A stretch of DNA of 38,200 nt, taken from positions 1 to 38,200 of the forward strand of contig VGXK01000001.1 of assembly GCA_016873355.1 (NCBI GenBank), written 5' to 3'. The DNA is from Phycisphaerae bacterium (GTDB lineage Bacteria; Planctomycetota; Phycisphaerae; Phycisphaerales; SM1A02). Below are positions 6,276 through 14,115 of the stretch, piece after piece. A model generated the notes under the pieces. The model was not told the origin of the DNA. It searched no databases and saw only the letters and a list, made by a program, of their open reading frames with translations. A program made the position numbers and the translations under genes. The first letter of the stretch is position 1. Each line of letters begins with the position of its first letter.

Positions 6276-9200
6276 TCATGGTTGCGCCGGCATCGGATCC
6301 ACGCGAATCGTGGCGTCGAGCAGGCCGAGATCGACGAGCCGCACCCGTGGCAGGCGAACGATCGCCACGCCGCTCACCGACCCGTGCGACTCGATCGTCG
6401 CGTCGATCGATCGAAGCGACTTCTCGAGCGCCGAATCGACCGCGGTGAAGCGCGCGACCACGGGCATGGGTTCCTCGCTGCCCGATGCGGCGGAGACCGG
6501 CGTGTCCGCATCCGGCGGCGACGACGATGCCTGCGCCAGTTCCTCCTTCGCCGCAAGCGCCTCGAGACCGGCGATCAAGAGCGACGCCTCGAGTCGCGAC
6601 GAGAGCTTCGTGAGCGACGCTTGACTGTATCGATCCGCCGCCGCCCCTCGTTCCGCATCGACGATCGCACGATGCGCCCGCATCTTCATGAACTGCGACG
6701 CCTTCGCGAGAAGGTCCGGCTTCGCGCACACGATCATGAACTCGTCGCCGAGCACGCGGAGCAACGCCGTGCCGCCGTTGCTTCTCCACTCGCCCGAGTC
6801 GACCATCGTCGTGAGCCGCTCGACGAGCTCCTCGACGCGTCGACGAACGAGTTCCATGTCGGCGGACTCCGCTCCGGATGGCCTGACGAGCGGTCGCAGG
6901 TCCCAGATCACGATCGTTTCATCGCCGACGCCGATCGACACGGGCGCCGCCGGCGGCGGCGCGGCGATCATGCCTCGAAGCGAGTCGAACATGCTCCGCA
7001 TCGTCTCGGCGACCCGGGAGTCCGCGTCGGTGACGACGACCCCCCCGATCAATCGAGTCGATCGCTCGCCGCCGGTCTGCTGCCAGGTCTCGGGCTCGAT
7101 CGCCTCCGTCGCCGCCTCGAGCAGGTCGCATCGCGCGTCGAACTCGGCGCCGTCTTCGGCCTTGAACGAGCGAATGTCGATCAGCGAGACCGTTCGCGGG
7201 TCCATCGGCACTTCGCTTCGAGTCACGGCGCCGATCGGCGATCGACCGATCTTGGCGAGCGCCGCGACGAAGCGATCGACCTTGGCGAGCACCGCGGGCT
7301 GATGCACGATCGCGATGCGCCCCGCCGGCAGAATCCTCGAGGCGCCCGCCCCTCCGCCGTTCTCGATCCAGCTCTGGGGATCGATGGCGGACATGATGCC
7401 GACCTGGAGCTCGCTCGCGTACTGATCGTCGATCTCCTTCGAGCTCTCGGGATCGGCGTCGGCCGGCGTGCTTTCGATGCCGAGAATCGCCTTGGCGTCG
7501 AGAACCCGAAGCGCTCGACTCGGAGCCGGCGACTCGTCGACTCGCGAATTCGGTGCGAGGTCGTGCGCGTCGCCGGCAGCCGCGGCCTTCCCGTCGAGCA
7601 GCTCTCCGACGCCGTCGTTCTTCAGCCACTTCTCGACTTCGCCGCGAGTCTGCGCGTCGACCTCCTTCAACGACGCGTCCGAGACTGCCGCCGGCGGAGT
7701 CATCGCGTCCGTCGGAGCGACGCCGGCGCCATCCGAGCGATCGGTGCGTTCCGGCGAAGTCGGCTCGCGCTCGCGAGGCTTGTGCTCACCCGCGTGCGCC
7801 ACGCCGAACCGATAGCCGGCGCGTTCCGCGCGGGCGCTGGGTTCGCCGATGGGAACTCCGCCGCCACCCCCGAAGCCGCCGCCGCCGCCTCCGACAACCG
7901 GAGTGCCCATGCTCACTCCTCGCGATGGGGGTCGTGGAGCGCCGGTGCCTCCCCATCTCCGGAGTTCCTCTCCACCGACCTCGCCGGGTTTCGCCTGACC
8001 GGCCTTCCCGGCGAACTTCATTCGAAGCTCGGCCTTCTCCCCGCTCGGCGCCGACGGTCTCGTGGCTCCGCCCTGCGTCAGGCGGCTCGAATCGGCAAGG
8101 GACTTGGACAACCTGCCGAAATCGCGAGCGGACTTGTCCTCGAGCCTGCGGCCCGCAGTCTCCGCGGGTGCGACGATCGCCGGAGGACGAGGAGAAGCGA
8201 TCGGCTGCGATGCCGGCGGTGGCGGCGGCGGTGGCGGCGGCGCCGCTACCGCCGCACTGTTTGGCGCCGCGGGGGCTTCGTTGCCGCTCGCCGGCGGTGC
8301 CGCTCCCGTCGCCAATGCATTCGAGGAAGTGCCTTCCTTCAGTCCCGAGAGACGCAGCCGGTCGACTTCCGTCGCGGCGGGATGGTTGATCGTGTGAACG
8401 CCGGCCGCGGCGGGATCGTTGCTCGTGAAAACGCCGGTCGCGGCGGCTGGCGCCTGGAATCCGTAGGTGTCGGCCAGCATTCCGAGCTTGAAGTCGGGCG
8501 CCTTGTCGAAGTCCAGCGGCGTCGCCAATCCTCCCGCCATGTAGAGATGCACCTCGTTGCCTTCGTCGTCGGCCATCATCTGCGGCGGCGCGCGAAGCAC
8601 CTTGAGCACCTCGCCCGCACTGCCGAAGTTGCCCTCCCAGCTCACGCCCTGCGGCAACTCGATCGGCACGGCCACGAGCACGGATCGACCGCCCACCGTC
8701 ACGCGCGACTTCTCCACCGCCACGAAACTCGTGAACGGCGACATGATGCGATGCTGCTCCGCGAGCCGCACCACCATGTCCCGAATCGGCGCCGGCACGT
8801 TCTCGTTCTGAAGTTCGTTCAAGTGCGGACGCAGGATGTCGTCCACCTGGAGCCGCGCCCAGATCGGCGCCACGACGCTCGAGTTGCCGTCGCCGTCGGT
8901 GAAATCGACGGGAATCGTCCGCTCCCACGGTCCTTGCCCGGTCATGCCGCGCACGCGGATCGAGCCGCGTCCCGACGCCGGGTATCGCCCCGCGATCACG
9001 AGCGGCTCGCGATCGTAGAGATCGGGAATGGCATCGGCCGGCGGCGTGACATGCGCCGTCTCGACGCCGTCGAACGACACGGAGATGTCCGTGAGCACGG
9101 GCGTGCGAACGCGATCGCTGAAGCGCGCGACGACTTCCTCCGCGTCGCTCGGCAGCAGCACGAACTCGGCGGCGCCGCGTCCCGCCCGCGCCATCTCCGA

Positions 9201-11390
9201 CAGCAGGAAGCGATTCACGCTGTTGCCGATGCCGAAGCTGAAGACGCGCGTGGTGCCCGCGTATCGACGCACCGCATCCACGATCGCCATGTCGTTGCCC
9301 ACATAGCCGTCGGTGAGGAAGCAGACGATGCGCGTGGGCGGCGCTCCCGGAGGCGGCGGCGAGGTCGCCGGCGCACCGGCCGTCGGCTCGTTCACGGGCA
9401 CCCAGCCCGGATCGTCGCGGCGTCGACTCTTCCAATTCGGCGCGTCGCCGGGCTTCAGCGCCGCGTCGATCGCCTTCATCATCTCCGTGCCGCCCGCGCC
9501 CTGCCGCGACTCCACGAACGCTCGCGCGAGCTTGAGGTTCTCCTCCGTCGCCGGCCGCGGCGCTGGCCACAGCACATGATGATCGCCGGCGAAGGTGATG
9601 AGGTTGAACGTGTCGCCCGTACGCATCGCGCCGAGCATTCGCGTCATCACTTCCTTGCTCTTCTCGATGGGGAAGCCGTTCATCGAGCCCGAGGTGTCGA
9701 GCACGAAGACGAGTTCCCGCGCTCGAATCGTCTCGGGCGCCACCCGCGCCGGAGGAATCATGTAGAGAAGGAAATAGCCGTCCTTGCCCGGCGAGCGCTG
9801 GGTGAGCACGCCTTCGGCCATCTCGCCGCCGGCGAGCTTCCAGGAGAGCACGAAGTCGCGGTTCGGAATCGTCTTGCCCTTCTCGAGCGTCACGACCGCG
9901 CGGCTCTGCGCCGGCTCGGAGACATCGATCTTGTGCAGCTCGCTGCGCAGGTTCGTGACGGCGGGTCCGCCCGTATCGATCGAGATGCGCAGGCTGAGAT
10001 CATGCCCCGCGCGCTCCGGCGGTCGCACCGGCATGGGCGTGATGAGCGCCGCGTCAGGCACCTGGTCCGTGCCCCGTGCGAATCCGGTGCCCGCGTTCTT
10101 CTCTCGCTTGGTTTCCGGGGGCGCGGGCGGACACCAGAACCAGCGGCCGGCGATCTCGCCGGTGCCGTCCGCGAGCAGCGTGCCGGGCTCCTCGCTCCCA
10201 TCGGGATACTTGACGATGAAGTCCGCGCGCACCTGCTCGAACGGGGGCGCGGCGCCCGCCGCCGCCACGCGAACCGGCCGCTCGATCGCCACCGCTCGCT
10301 GCAGCGCTTCGAGCAGTTCCATCGCCGTGATCGGGCCGACCTTGGCGGCGTTCTTCAACTGCTGCTGCTGCGTCATCTGCGCCGCCATCTGTTCCGGCGC
10401 AAGGAGGCGCACTCGATCGGGATCGAGACGAATCTGCGCCGGCGCCAGCAGGATCACGCCTTGTCGCAGCACCAGGCCCGCGGGCAGTCCGCCCATGCTC
10501 GGCGGCTGCGGCGGTCCGCCCGGAATGTAGCGCGGCCCCACCACCATCGGGAAGTCGAAGGTGAAGACGCCGTCGCGCATGGGAAGCGTTTCGACGTAGG
10601 AGATCTCGACGAGCACCTCCGCGCCCGGCTCGATGTTCGCCACGCTCTGCGTGAAGATGTTCGGGCGCTCCTGCTCGAGCAGGCTGGCGACGAATCCGTC
10701 GCGCCGCGCCGATTCGTAGATCTGGCGCGCGAGCGTTCGCTCCTTCACTTCGCCTTCGACGATGCGCTCCTCGCCGTGCGAGCGCACGATCATGCGCATG
10801 CGGTCGACCGCGGCGCGGTGGCTGAGCGGGAAGGTGTAGACCGCTTCGATGAGTCGCCCGTAGGTGTTCGCGTACTTCTGCGTCACCGTCACGCGCGACA
10901 CGAAGCCGGAGATCTGCGCGTCGACTGCGGTGTGCTGAAGCGGGCACGGACCGATGAGATTGCCGTCGCGATCGACGGCGTCCAGGCGCCCGCCCTCCGG
11001 CACCTGCACCAGGCCGATGTCGGCGCTCGCAGTGCGGGACGGCACGAGCATGAGGATGGCGCCCGCCACGAGCGCCACCGCCACCACCGCGGCCGCCCGC
11101 AGCGCCGGTGCCGTGCCGATGCGATGCAGCCGATCGCGCCAGGCGACGGGATGGCGCGCGAATGCGGCGCCCCCGGGGGCGCCGCCCGCGTTCGTCCGTT
11201 CCCCCGCCACCCGTGCGAGCAATTCGTCGCGATGCGCGGCCGCGGCCACCGCGCTCTCGTCGTGCCAGGCTCGAAGCAGCGAGTCGAGTTCGTCGCGCGG
11301 GGGCGCCGATGCCTCGATGCCGCCGTCGGTCCGGTTCGGAGTCTCGTTCGCTTCGCGACCTTCGTTCTGACCGTGTCGATCGTTCGTCAT
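6276..11390 (-). CDS. Giant VIT-VWA membrane protein with anti-sigma-like N-terminus and three W-NGG repeats
   Basis: The product is 1704 aa. Order: a cytoplasmic part (1-96) with DELDSLLRAWHDESA...HRDELLARVAGE, like the short region of planctomycete proteins encoded after ECF sigma genes; one transmembrane helix (about 97-116); a VIT domain (about 145-285, ending with TFDFPMVVGPRYIPGG); a VWA domain (about 560-745) with intact MIDAS DTSGSMN (D565), GGTEM and TDGYVGND; long low-complexity linkers with a run of ten prolines near residue 1050 and poly-Gly; then three repeats of about 95 residues centred on W1341 (SWIENGG), W1436 (TWQQTGG) and W1535 (EWRSNGG). The start is the ATG whose ATGA overlaps the sigma factor stop, so translation is coupled. 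Most of it should lie in the periplasm and bind partners through the metal site. Its role as regulator of the sigma factor is inferred. Confidence 0.88.
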   Translation of the reverse strand: MTNDRHGQNEGREANETPNRTDGGIEASAPPRDELDSLLRAWHDESAVAAAAHRDELLARVAGERTNAGGAPGGAAFARHPVAWRDRLHRIGTAPALRAAAVVAVALVAGAILMLVPSRTASADIGLVQVPEGGRLDAVDRDGNLIGPCPLQHTAVDAQISGFVSRVTVTQKYANTYGRLIEAVYTFPLSHRAAVDRMRMIVRSHGEERIVEGEVKERTLARQIYESARRDGFVASLLEQERPNIFTQSVANIEPGAEVLVEISYVETLPMRDGVFTFDFPMVVGPRYIPGGPPQPPSMGGLPAGLVLRQGVILLAPAQIRLDPDRVRLLAPEQMAAQMTQQQQLKNAAKVGPITAMELLEALQRAVAIERPVRVAAAGAAPPFEQVRADFIVKYPDGSEEPGTLLADGTGEIAGRWFWCPPAPPETKREKNAGTGFARGTDQVPDAALITPMPVRPPERAGHDLSLRISIDTGGPAVTNLRSELHKIDVSEPAQSRAVVTLEKGKTIPNRDFVLSWKLAGGEMAEGVLTQRSPGKDGYFLLYMIPPARVAPETIRARELVFVLDTSGSMNGFPIEKSKEVMTRMLGAMRTGDTFNLITFAGDHHVLWPAPRPATEENLKLARAFVESRQGAGGTEMMKAIDAALKPGDAPNWKSRRRDDPGWVPVNEPTAGAPATSPPPPGAPPTRIVCFLTDGYVGNDMAIVDAVRRYAGTTRVFSFGIGNSVNRFLLSEMARAGRGAAEFVLLPSDAEEVVARFSDRVRTPVLTDISVSFDGVETAHVTPPADAIPDLYDREPLVIAGRYPASGRGSIRVRGMTGQGPWERTIPVDFTDGDGNSSVVAPIWARLQVDDILRPHLNELQNENVPAPIRDMVVRLAEQHRIMSPFTSFVAVEKSRVTVGGRSVLVAVPIELPQGVSWEGNFGSAGEVLKVLRAPPQMMADDEGNEVHLYMAGGLATPLDFDKAPDFKLGMLADTYGFQAPAAATGVFTSNDPAAAGVHTINHPAATEVDRLRLSGLKEGTSSNALATGAAPPASGNEAPAAPNSAAVAAPPPPPPPPPASQPIASPRPPAIVAPAETAGRRLEDKSARDFGRLSKSLADSSRLTQGGATRPSAPSGEKAELRMKFAGKAGQAKPGEVGGEELRRWGGTGAPRPPSRGVSMGTPVVGGGGGGFGGGGGVPIGEPSARAERAGYRFGVAHAGEHKPREREPTSPERTDRSDGAGVAPTDAMTPPAAVSDASLKEVDAQTRGEVEKWLKNDGVGELLDGKAAAAGDAHDLAPNSRVDESPAPSRALRVLDAKAILGIESTPADADPESSKEIDDQYASELQVGIMSAIDPQSWIENGGGAGASRILPAGRIAIVHQPAVLAKVDRFVAALAKIGRSPIGAVTRSEVPMDPRTVSLIDIRSFKAEDGAEFDARCDLLEAATEAIEPETWQQTGGERSTRLIGGVVVTDADSRVAETMRSMFDSLRGMIAAPPPAAPVSIGVGDETIVIWDLRPLVRPSGAESADMELVRRRVEELVERLTTMVDSGEWRSNGGTALLRVLGDEFMIVCAKPDLLAKASQFMKMRAHRAIVDAERGAAADRYSQASLTKLSSRLEASLLIAGLEALAAKEELAQASSSPPDADTPVSAASGSEEPMPVVARFTAVDSALEKSLRSIDATIESHGSVSGVAIVRLPRVRLVDLGLLDATIRVDPMPAQP

Positions 11391-11968
11391 GACTGCACCG
11401 CCTCTCGCAACTGCGCCGCGAGCGCTTCCCGCGCCCGCGCCAGCAGCTTGTAGAACGCGCTTCGACCAAGGCCCAGCGCCGACTGCGCCGCGGCCACGGG
11501 ATCCGAATCCAGGTAATAGAGGTGGATGGCCAGCCGCTCGTCGTCGTCGAGACGATCGAGCGCGTGCGTGAGCCGATCCAATCGTTCGCGCTGCACGGTG
11601 GCCTGCGCCGATGCGGGCGCCACCGTCGTCGTGGCTTCGTCGATCATGCGTTGCATGGCCGCTCCTTCGTGGTGGCGGCGACGACGCTCGGAGCGACGAC
11701 GCTCCGAGCAGACCAGCCGTGCGATCCGATAGACCCAGGAACGGAAGCCGCGGCAATCGTGGACTTCGTCGAGCTTGCGGAAGGCACGGATGAATGTCTC
11801 CTGAAGCGCGTCCTCGGCTTCGGCATCCGCCGCGGATCCGCCGGCGTTTCGCCGACAGAGCGACAGCACCACCGCGGCGTGCCGGTCGTAGATCCGGCGG
11901 AATGCCGCTTCGTGGCCCTGCCGGGCCTCCGCGAGGTCCGCGCAGTCGTCGTTCACCGTGTCGTTCAT
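11387..11968 (-). CDS. ECF-family RNA polymerase sigma factor
   Basis: The product (193 aa) has region 2 at about residues 20-90 (GHEAAFRRIYDRHAAVVLSLCRR, DALQETFIRAFRKLDEV, FRSWVYRIARLVC) and region 4 at about 127-185 (RLTHALDRLDDDERLAIHLYYL, GRSAFYKLLARAREAL), joined by a basic linker. It would direct RNA polymerase to a small regulon. Its stop codon overlaps the start of the VIT-VWA gene (ATGA), the usual arrangement for an ECF factor and its regulator, but no classical zinc-finger anti-sigma gene is present. The ATG at 11968 gives a product of normal ECF length; longer in-frame starts run through lipA antisense and are rejected. It is divergent from lipA across 51 bp. I see no clear self-recognition promoter. 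Confidence 0.93.
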   Translation of the reverse strand: MNDTVNDDCADLAEARQGHEAAFRRIYDRHAAVVLSLCRRNAGGSAADAEAEDALQETFIRAFRKLDEVHDCRGFRSWVYRIARLVCSERRRSERRRRHHEGAAMQRMIDEATTTVAPASAQATVQRERLDRLTHALDRLDDDERLAIHLYYLDSDPVAAAQSALGLGRSAFYKLLARAREALAAQLREAVQS

Positions 11969-12019
11969 GGCCGCTCGAATCGGATTGTCTCCACCAACGG
12001 CTACGATCGTTCCCTCACC
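11969..12019. promoter_or_regulatory. Divergent intergenic region between the sigma factor gene and lipA
   Basis: These 51 bp must hold the starts of both transcripts unless promoters lie inside the genes. Toward lipA, TACGAT at 12002-12007 is a possible -10 box 12 nt from the ATG, with no matching -35 at 16-18 nt. Neither gene has a visible Shine-Dalgarno sequence. No inverted repeat was seen. Confidence 0.35.
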
Positions 12020-13027
12020 ATGGCTGCTGAGGAAACCGCCTCCCTGCCCCGTCACCCCCGCCCGCTCGGCGGCGACACGGCGCGGAACCTGCCGACGGCG
12101 GCATGGAGCCTCACCGCGCAGGTGCTCAACAACGGCCCGGTGCCCCAGATGTTGCGCGACGGTCGCAAGCCGGAATGGCTGCGGGCTCGAATGCCGGGCG
12201 GCGCCGGCTACGAGCGACTCAAGCAGATCGTCGACACGCATCGACTGCACACGGTCTGCCAGGAGGCGAGCTGCCCCAACATGGGCGAATGCTGGAGTCG
12301 CGGCTCCGCCACGATCATGATCCTGGGCGACACCTGCACGCGAAGCTGCGGCTTCTGCAACGTGAAGACCGGTCGTCCCGCGGAAATCGATTTCGACGAG
12401 CCGCGTCGAGTGGCCGAGAGTCTGCGACTCATGGGCCTGAAGCACGTGGTCATCACCTGCGTCAATCGAGACGAACTGCCCGACGGCGGCGCCGCGATCT
12501 GGGCGGAGACGATCGAGCGCACGCACGACGCGTGCCCCGACATGAGCATCGAGGCGCTCGTGGGCGACTTCTGCGGCGATGAATCGGCGCTCCAGGTGGT
12601 CATCGATTCACGCCCGGAGATCCTGAGCCACAATCTCGAGACCGTTCGCCGCATGCACGCGGCGGTGCGCCCGCAGGCGCGGTACGAACGATCGCTCGCG
12701 GTGTTGGCGCAGATCAAGGCGAACGGACTCGTGACGAAGACCGGCATCATGGTCGGCATCGGCGAGCGGGACGACGAAGTGCTGGAACTCATCGACGACG
12801 TGCAGCGCGAGAGCCGCGCCGACATTCTCACCGTCGGTCAGTACCTGCGGCCGACGCGCAATCACCTTCCGGTCGATCGCTGGGTGACCCCCGGAATGTT
12901 CGACGAGTATCGGCGCGAAGCGCTCGCGCGCGGCTTCCGCGTGTGCCAGAGCGGACCGCTCGTGCGCTCGAGCTACCACGCCGACGAGGTCGGCGCCGAG
13001 GTGCTCGCCGAGCGACGACGCGGCTGA
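12020..13027 (+). CDS. lipA: Lipoyl synthase
   Basis: This radical-SAM enzyme inserts two sulfurs into octanoyl groups on E2 and GcvH proteins to make lipoyl cofactor (cytoplasm). The product is 335 aa. The auxiliary 4Fe-4S cluster cysteines are C80, C85 and C91 (CQEASCPNMGEC) and the radical-SAM cluster cysteines C106, C110 and C113 (CTRSCGFC). The C-terminal RSSYHADE carries the serine that ligates the auxiliary cluster. The KPEWLRARMP motif at residues 50-59 is typical; about 40 residues before it form a longer N-terminus than usual. The ATG at 12020 is the first in the frame that does not overlap the divergent sigma gene. lipB is not in the window. The stop lies one base from the convergent PilZ gene's stop. 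Confidence 0.97.
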   Translation: MAAEETASLPRHPRPLGGDTARNLPTAAWSLTAQVLNNGPVPQMLRDGRKPEWLRARMPGGAGYERLKQIVDTHRLHTVCQEASCPNMGECWSRGSATIMILGDTCTRSCGFCNVKTGRPAEIDFDEPRRVAESLRLMGLKHVVITCVNRDELPDGGAAIWAETIERTHDACPDMSIEALVGDFCGDESALQVVIDSRPEILSHNLETVRRMHAAVRPQARYERSLAVLAQIKANGLVTKTGIMVGIGERDDEVLELIDDVQRESRADILTVGQYLRPTRNHLPVDRWVTPGMFDEYRREALARGFRVCQSGPLVRSSYHADEVGAEVLAERRRG

Positions 13028-13028
13028 G

Positions 13029-13460
13029 TCAGATGAACCGAAGCCCGGCTTCGTGGTGATCGATGCGACCCTCGTCGCGACGGATCGCCCTGCTCCAGAC
13101 CACGATGAACGAACGACGGATCGGCACTCGCTGCACGCCGTGATTCGTCGCCGCGCCGCCGACGCACGCGTGCCCTTCGCCGACCCCGCCGTTGCCGCCG
13201 TCGGCGAAGTCGGCAACCAGCTCGATCGCCGTTCCGGTCATGCCGTCTGGATGGCAGCAGGTGGTGCGGATCCGCGCCCCCGTCTCGCTCACGTCGACGG
13301 TCTGGTAGCGCATGGGTTCGCCCGGCCGATGGTGCCAGACGAGCACCAGCCAGCCCTGGAACTCGAGGCGATCGCCCCTGCGTCGCTCTGCTCCGCCGAT
13401 GGCCGCCGAGGTCGACTCGAACCCCGACGGTTCGGCCCGATGATCGGGAGCCGATTCCAT
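13029..13460 (-). CDS. PilZ-domain protein (cyclic-di-GMP binding)
   Basis: The product (143 aa) is a single PilZ domain. The two ligand motifs are present: RxxxR at residues 27-31 (in ERRRGDR) and DxSxxG at 56-61 (DVSETG), followed by the strands ARIRTTCCHPDGMTGTAIELV and the closing AGLRFI. It should bind cyclic-di-GMP and pass the signal to an unknown partner. A Gly-rich stretch at 88-104 (DGGNGGVGEGHACVGG) is an unusual insertion between strands. The ATG at 13460 is taken because it gives a single-domain protein; there is no strong ribosome binding site. It converges on lipA with a 1-nt gap and diverges from the gene at 13593 across 132 bp. A diguanylate cyclase is encoded at 17693-18640. 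Confidence 0.82.
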   Translation of the reverse strand: MESAPDHRAEPSGFESTSAAIGGAERRRGDRLEFQGWLVLVWHHRPGEPMRYQTVDVSETGARIRTTCCHPDGMTGTAIELVADFADGGNGGVGEGHACVGGAATNHGVQRVPIRRSFIVVWSRAIRRDEGRIDHHEAGLRFI

Positions 13461-13592
13461 GACGCAAGGCTCGAGTTCGTGCGAACCGGAGCAAGGCCGC
13501 ACGGCCGGACGGCGTCGCGTCGCGGTCGCCTTCGACCGGTGATTCGGCCCAGTCCGCTTCAGTCGCCCCGCGCGCCCACCGATAAGCCCACC

Positions 13593-14090
13593 ATGGCCAA
13601 GGCCACTCGCTTCGATCTCTCGCAACTGGAAGGCTGCACGGGCACGGTCTCCGATACGCCCGTGGCCATGCCTCGCGCGCTTCGCCCCGCACGACCGACC
13701 GACGCGCAAGATCGAGCGAAGCGTGTCGGGGCCGATGCGGCAACGCCCCCTGCGCCGACCGCGCCTTCGACGAGTTCGACCGCGCCGAGCGCATTGCCGG
13801 CGCAGACGGAACCGTCGGAATCGGCGGCGGCGCCCGAAGCGCCCGACGCCGCGCCGGCCCAGAGACTCGCGTCGACGAACGACGACGCCGCGGCCGCCCC
13901 CGCCGCACCTGCACCCGTTCCCGCGCCTCGCCGCAGCGTCTTCGACCTCGAGAACGATCGTCGAGCCAGGGAGCTTGATCGCGCCGACGATTCCGAGTCG
14001 CTCGATCGAGTTCGACTCGGCGTGATTCTCGCGCTCACGCTCTCGGCCTGGATTCCGGTGCTGCTCATCTGGTGGGCGCGGCTCGGATGA
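13593..14090 (+). CDS. Ala/Pro-rich single-pass membrane protein, unknown
   Basis: Unrecognised, 165 aa. The first 20 residues (MAKATRFDLSQLEGCTGTVS) are ordered-looking, followed by a long Ala/Pro/Thr/Ser linker (about 50-115) and a short charged stretch RRSVFDLENDRRARELDRADDS. One transmembrane helix closes the protein (about 142-160, GVILALTLSAWIPVLLIWW), with almost nothing after it. This is the layout of a tail-anchored protein with a flexible cytoplasmic arm. The start is the ATG at 13593; the longer open frame upstream lies antisense to the PilZ gene. There is no visible ribosome binding site. The M16 protease gene starts 25 nt downstream with its own -10-like box. Confidence 0.65.
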   Translation: MAKATRFDLSQLEGCTGTVSDTPVAMPRALRPARPTDAQDRAKRVGADAATPPAPTAPSTSSTAPSALPAQTEPSESAAAPEAPDAAPAQRLASTNDDAAAAPAAPAPVPAPRRSVFDLENDRRARELDRADDSESLDRVRLGVILALTLSAWIPVLLIWWARLG

Positions 14091-14102
14091 TCTTCCGAGC
14101 CC

Positions 14103-14108
14103 TACACT
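14103..14108 (+). promoter_or_regulatory. -10-like box TACACT 7 nt before the M16 protease start
   Basis: TACACT sits in CCCTACACTCG and ends 7 nt before the ATG at 14116, giving the same spacing as at 3130-3143. No Shine-Dalgarno is present. No TTGAC-like -35 is seen at 16-18 nt upstream. The same CCCTACACTCGG string occurs at 19213 before the RNase Z-like gene. Confidence 0.4.
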
Positions 14109-14115
14109 CGCGGCC

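Noticed and set aside
8217..8247. GGC/GGT-rich run as a possible structural or slippage signal
   Set aside because: It encodes the poly-proline linker of the VIT-VWA protein in frame; it could slip, but nothing shows a frameshift.
6282..11453. Very long plus-strand open frame (1723 codons) opposite the VIT-VWA gene
   Set aside because: It is the antisense shadow of a GC-rich gene: composition is dominated by Arg and His, with no domain, while the minus frame has VIT, VWA and repeat domains in order.
11969..12019. TTGTCT and TACGAT as a lipA promoter pair
   Set aside because: The two boxes are only 11 nt apart, too close for a sigma70 promoter.
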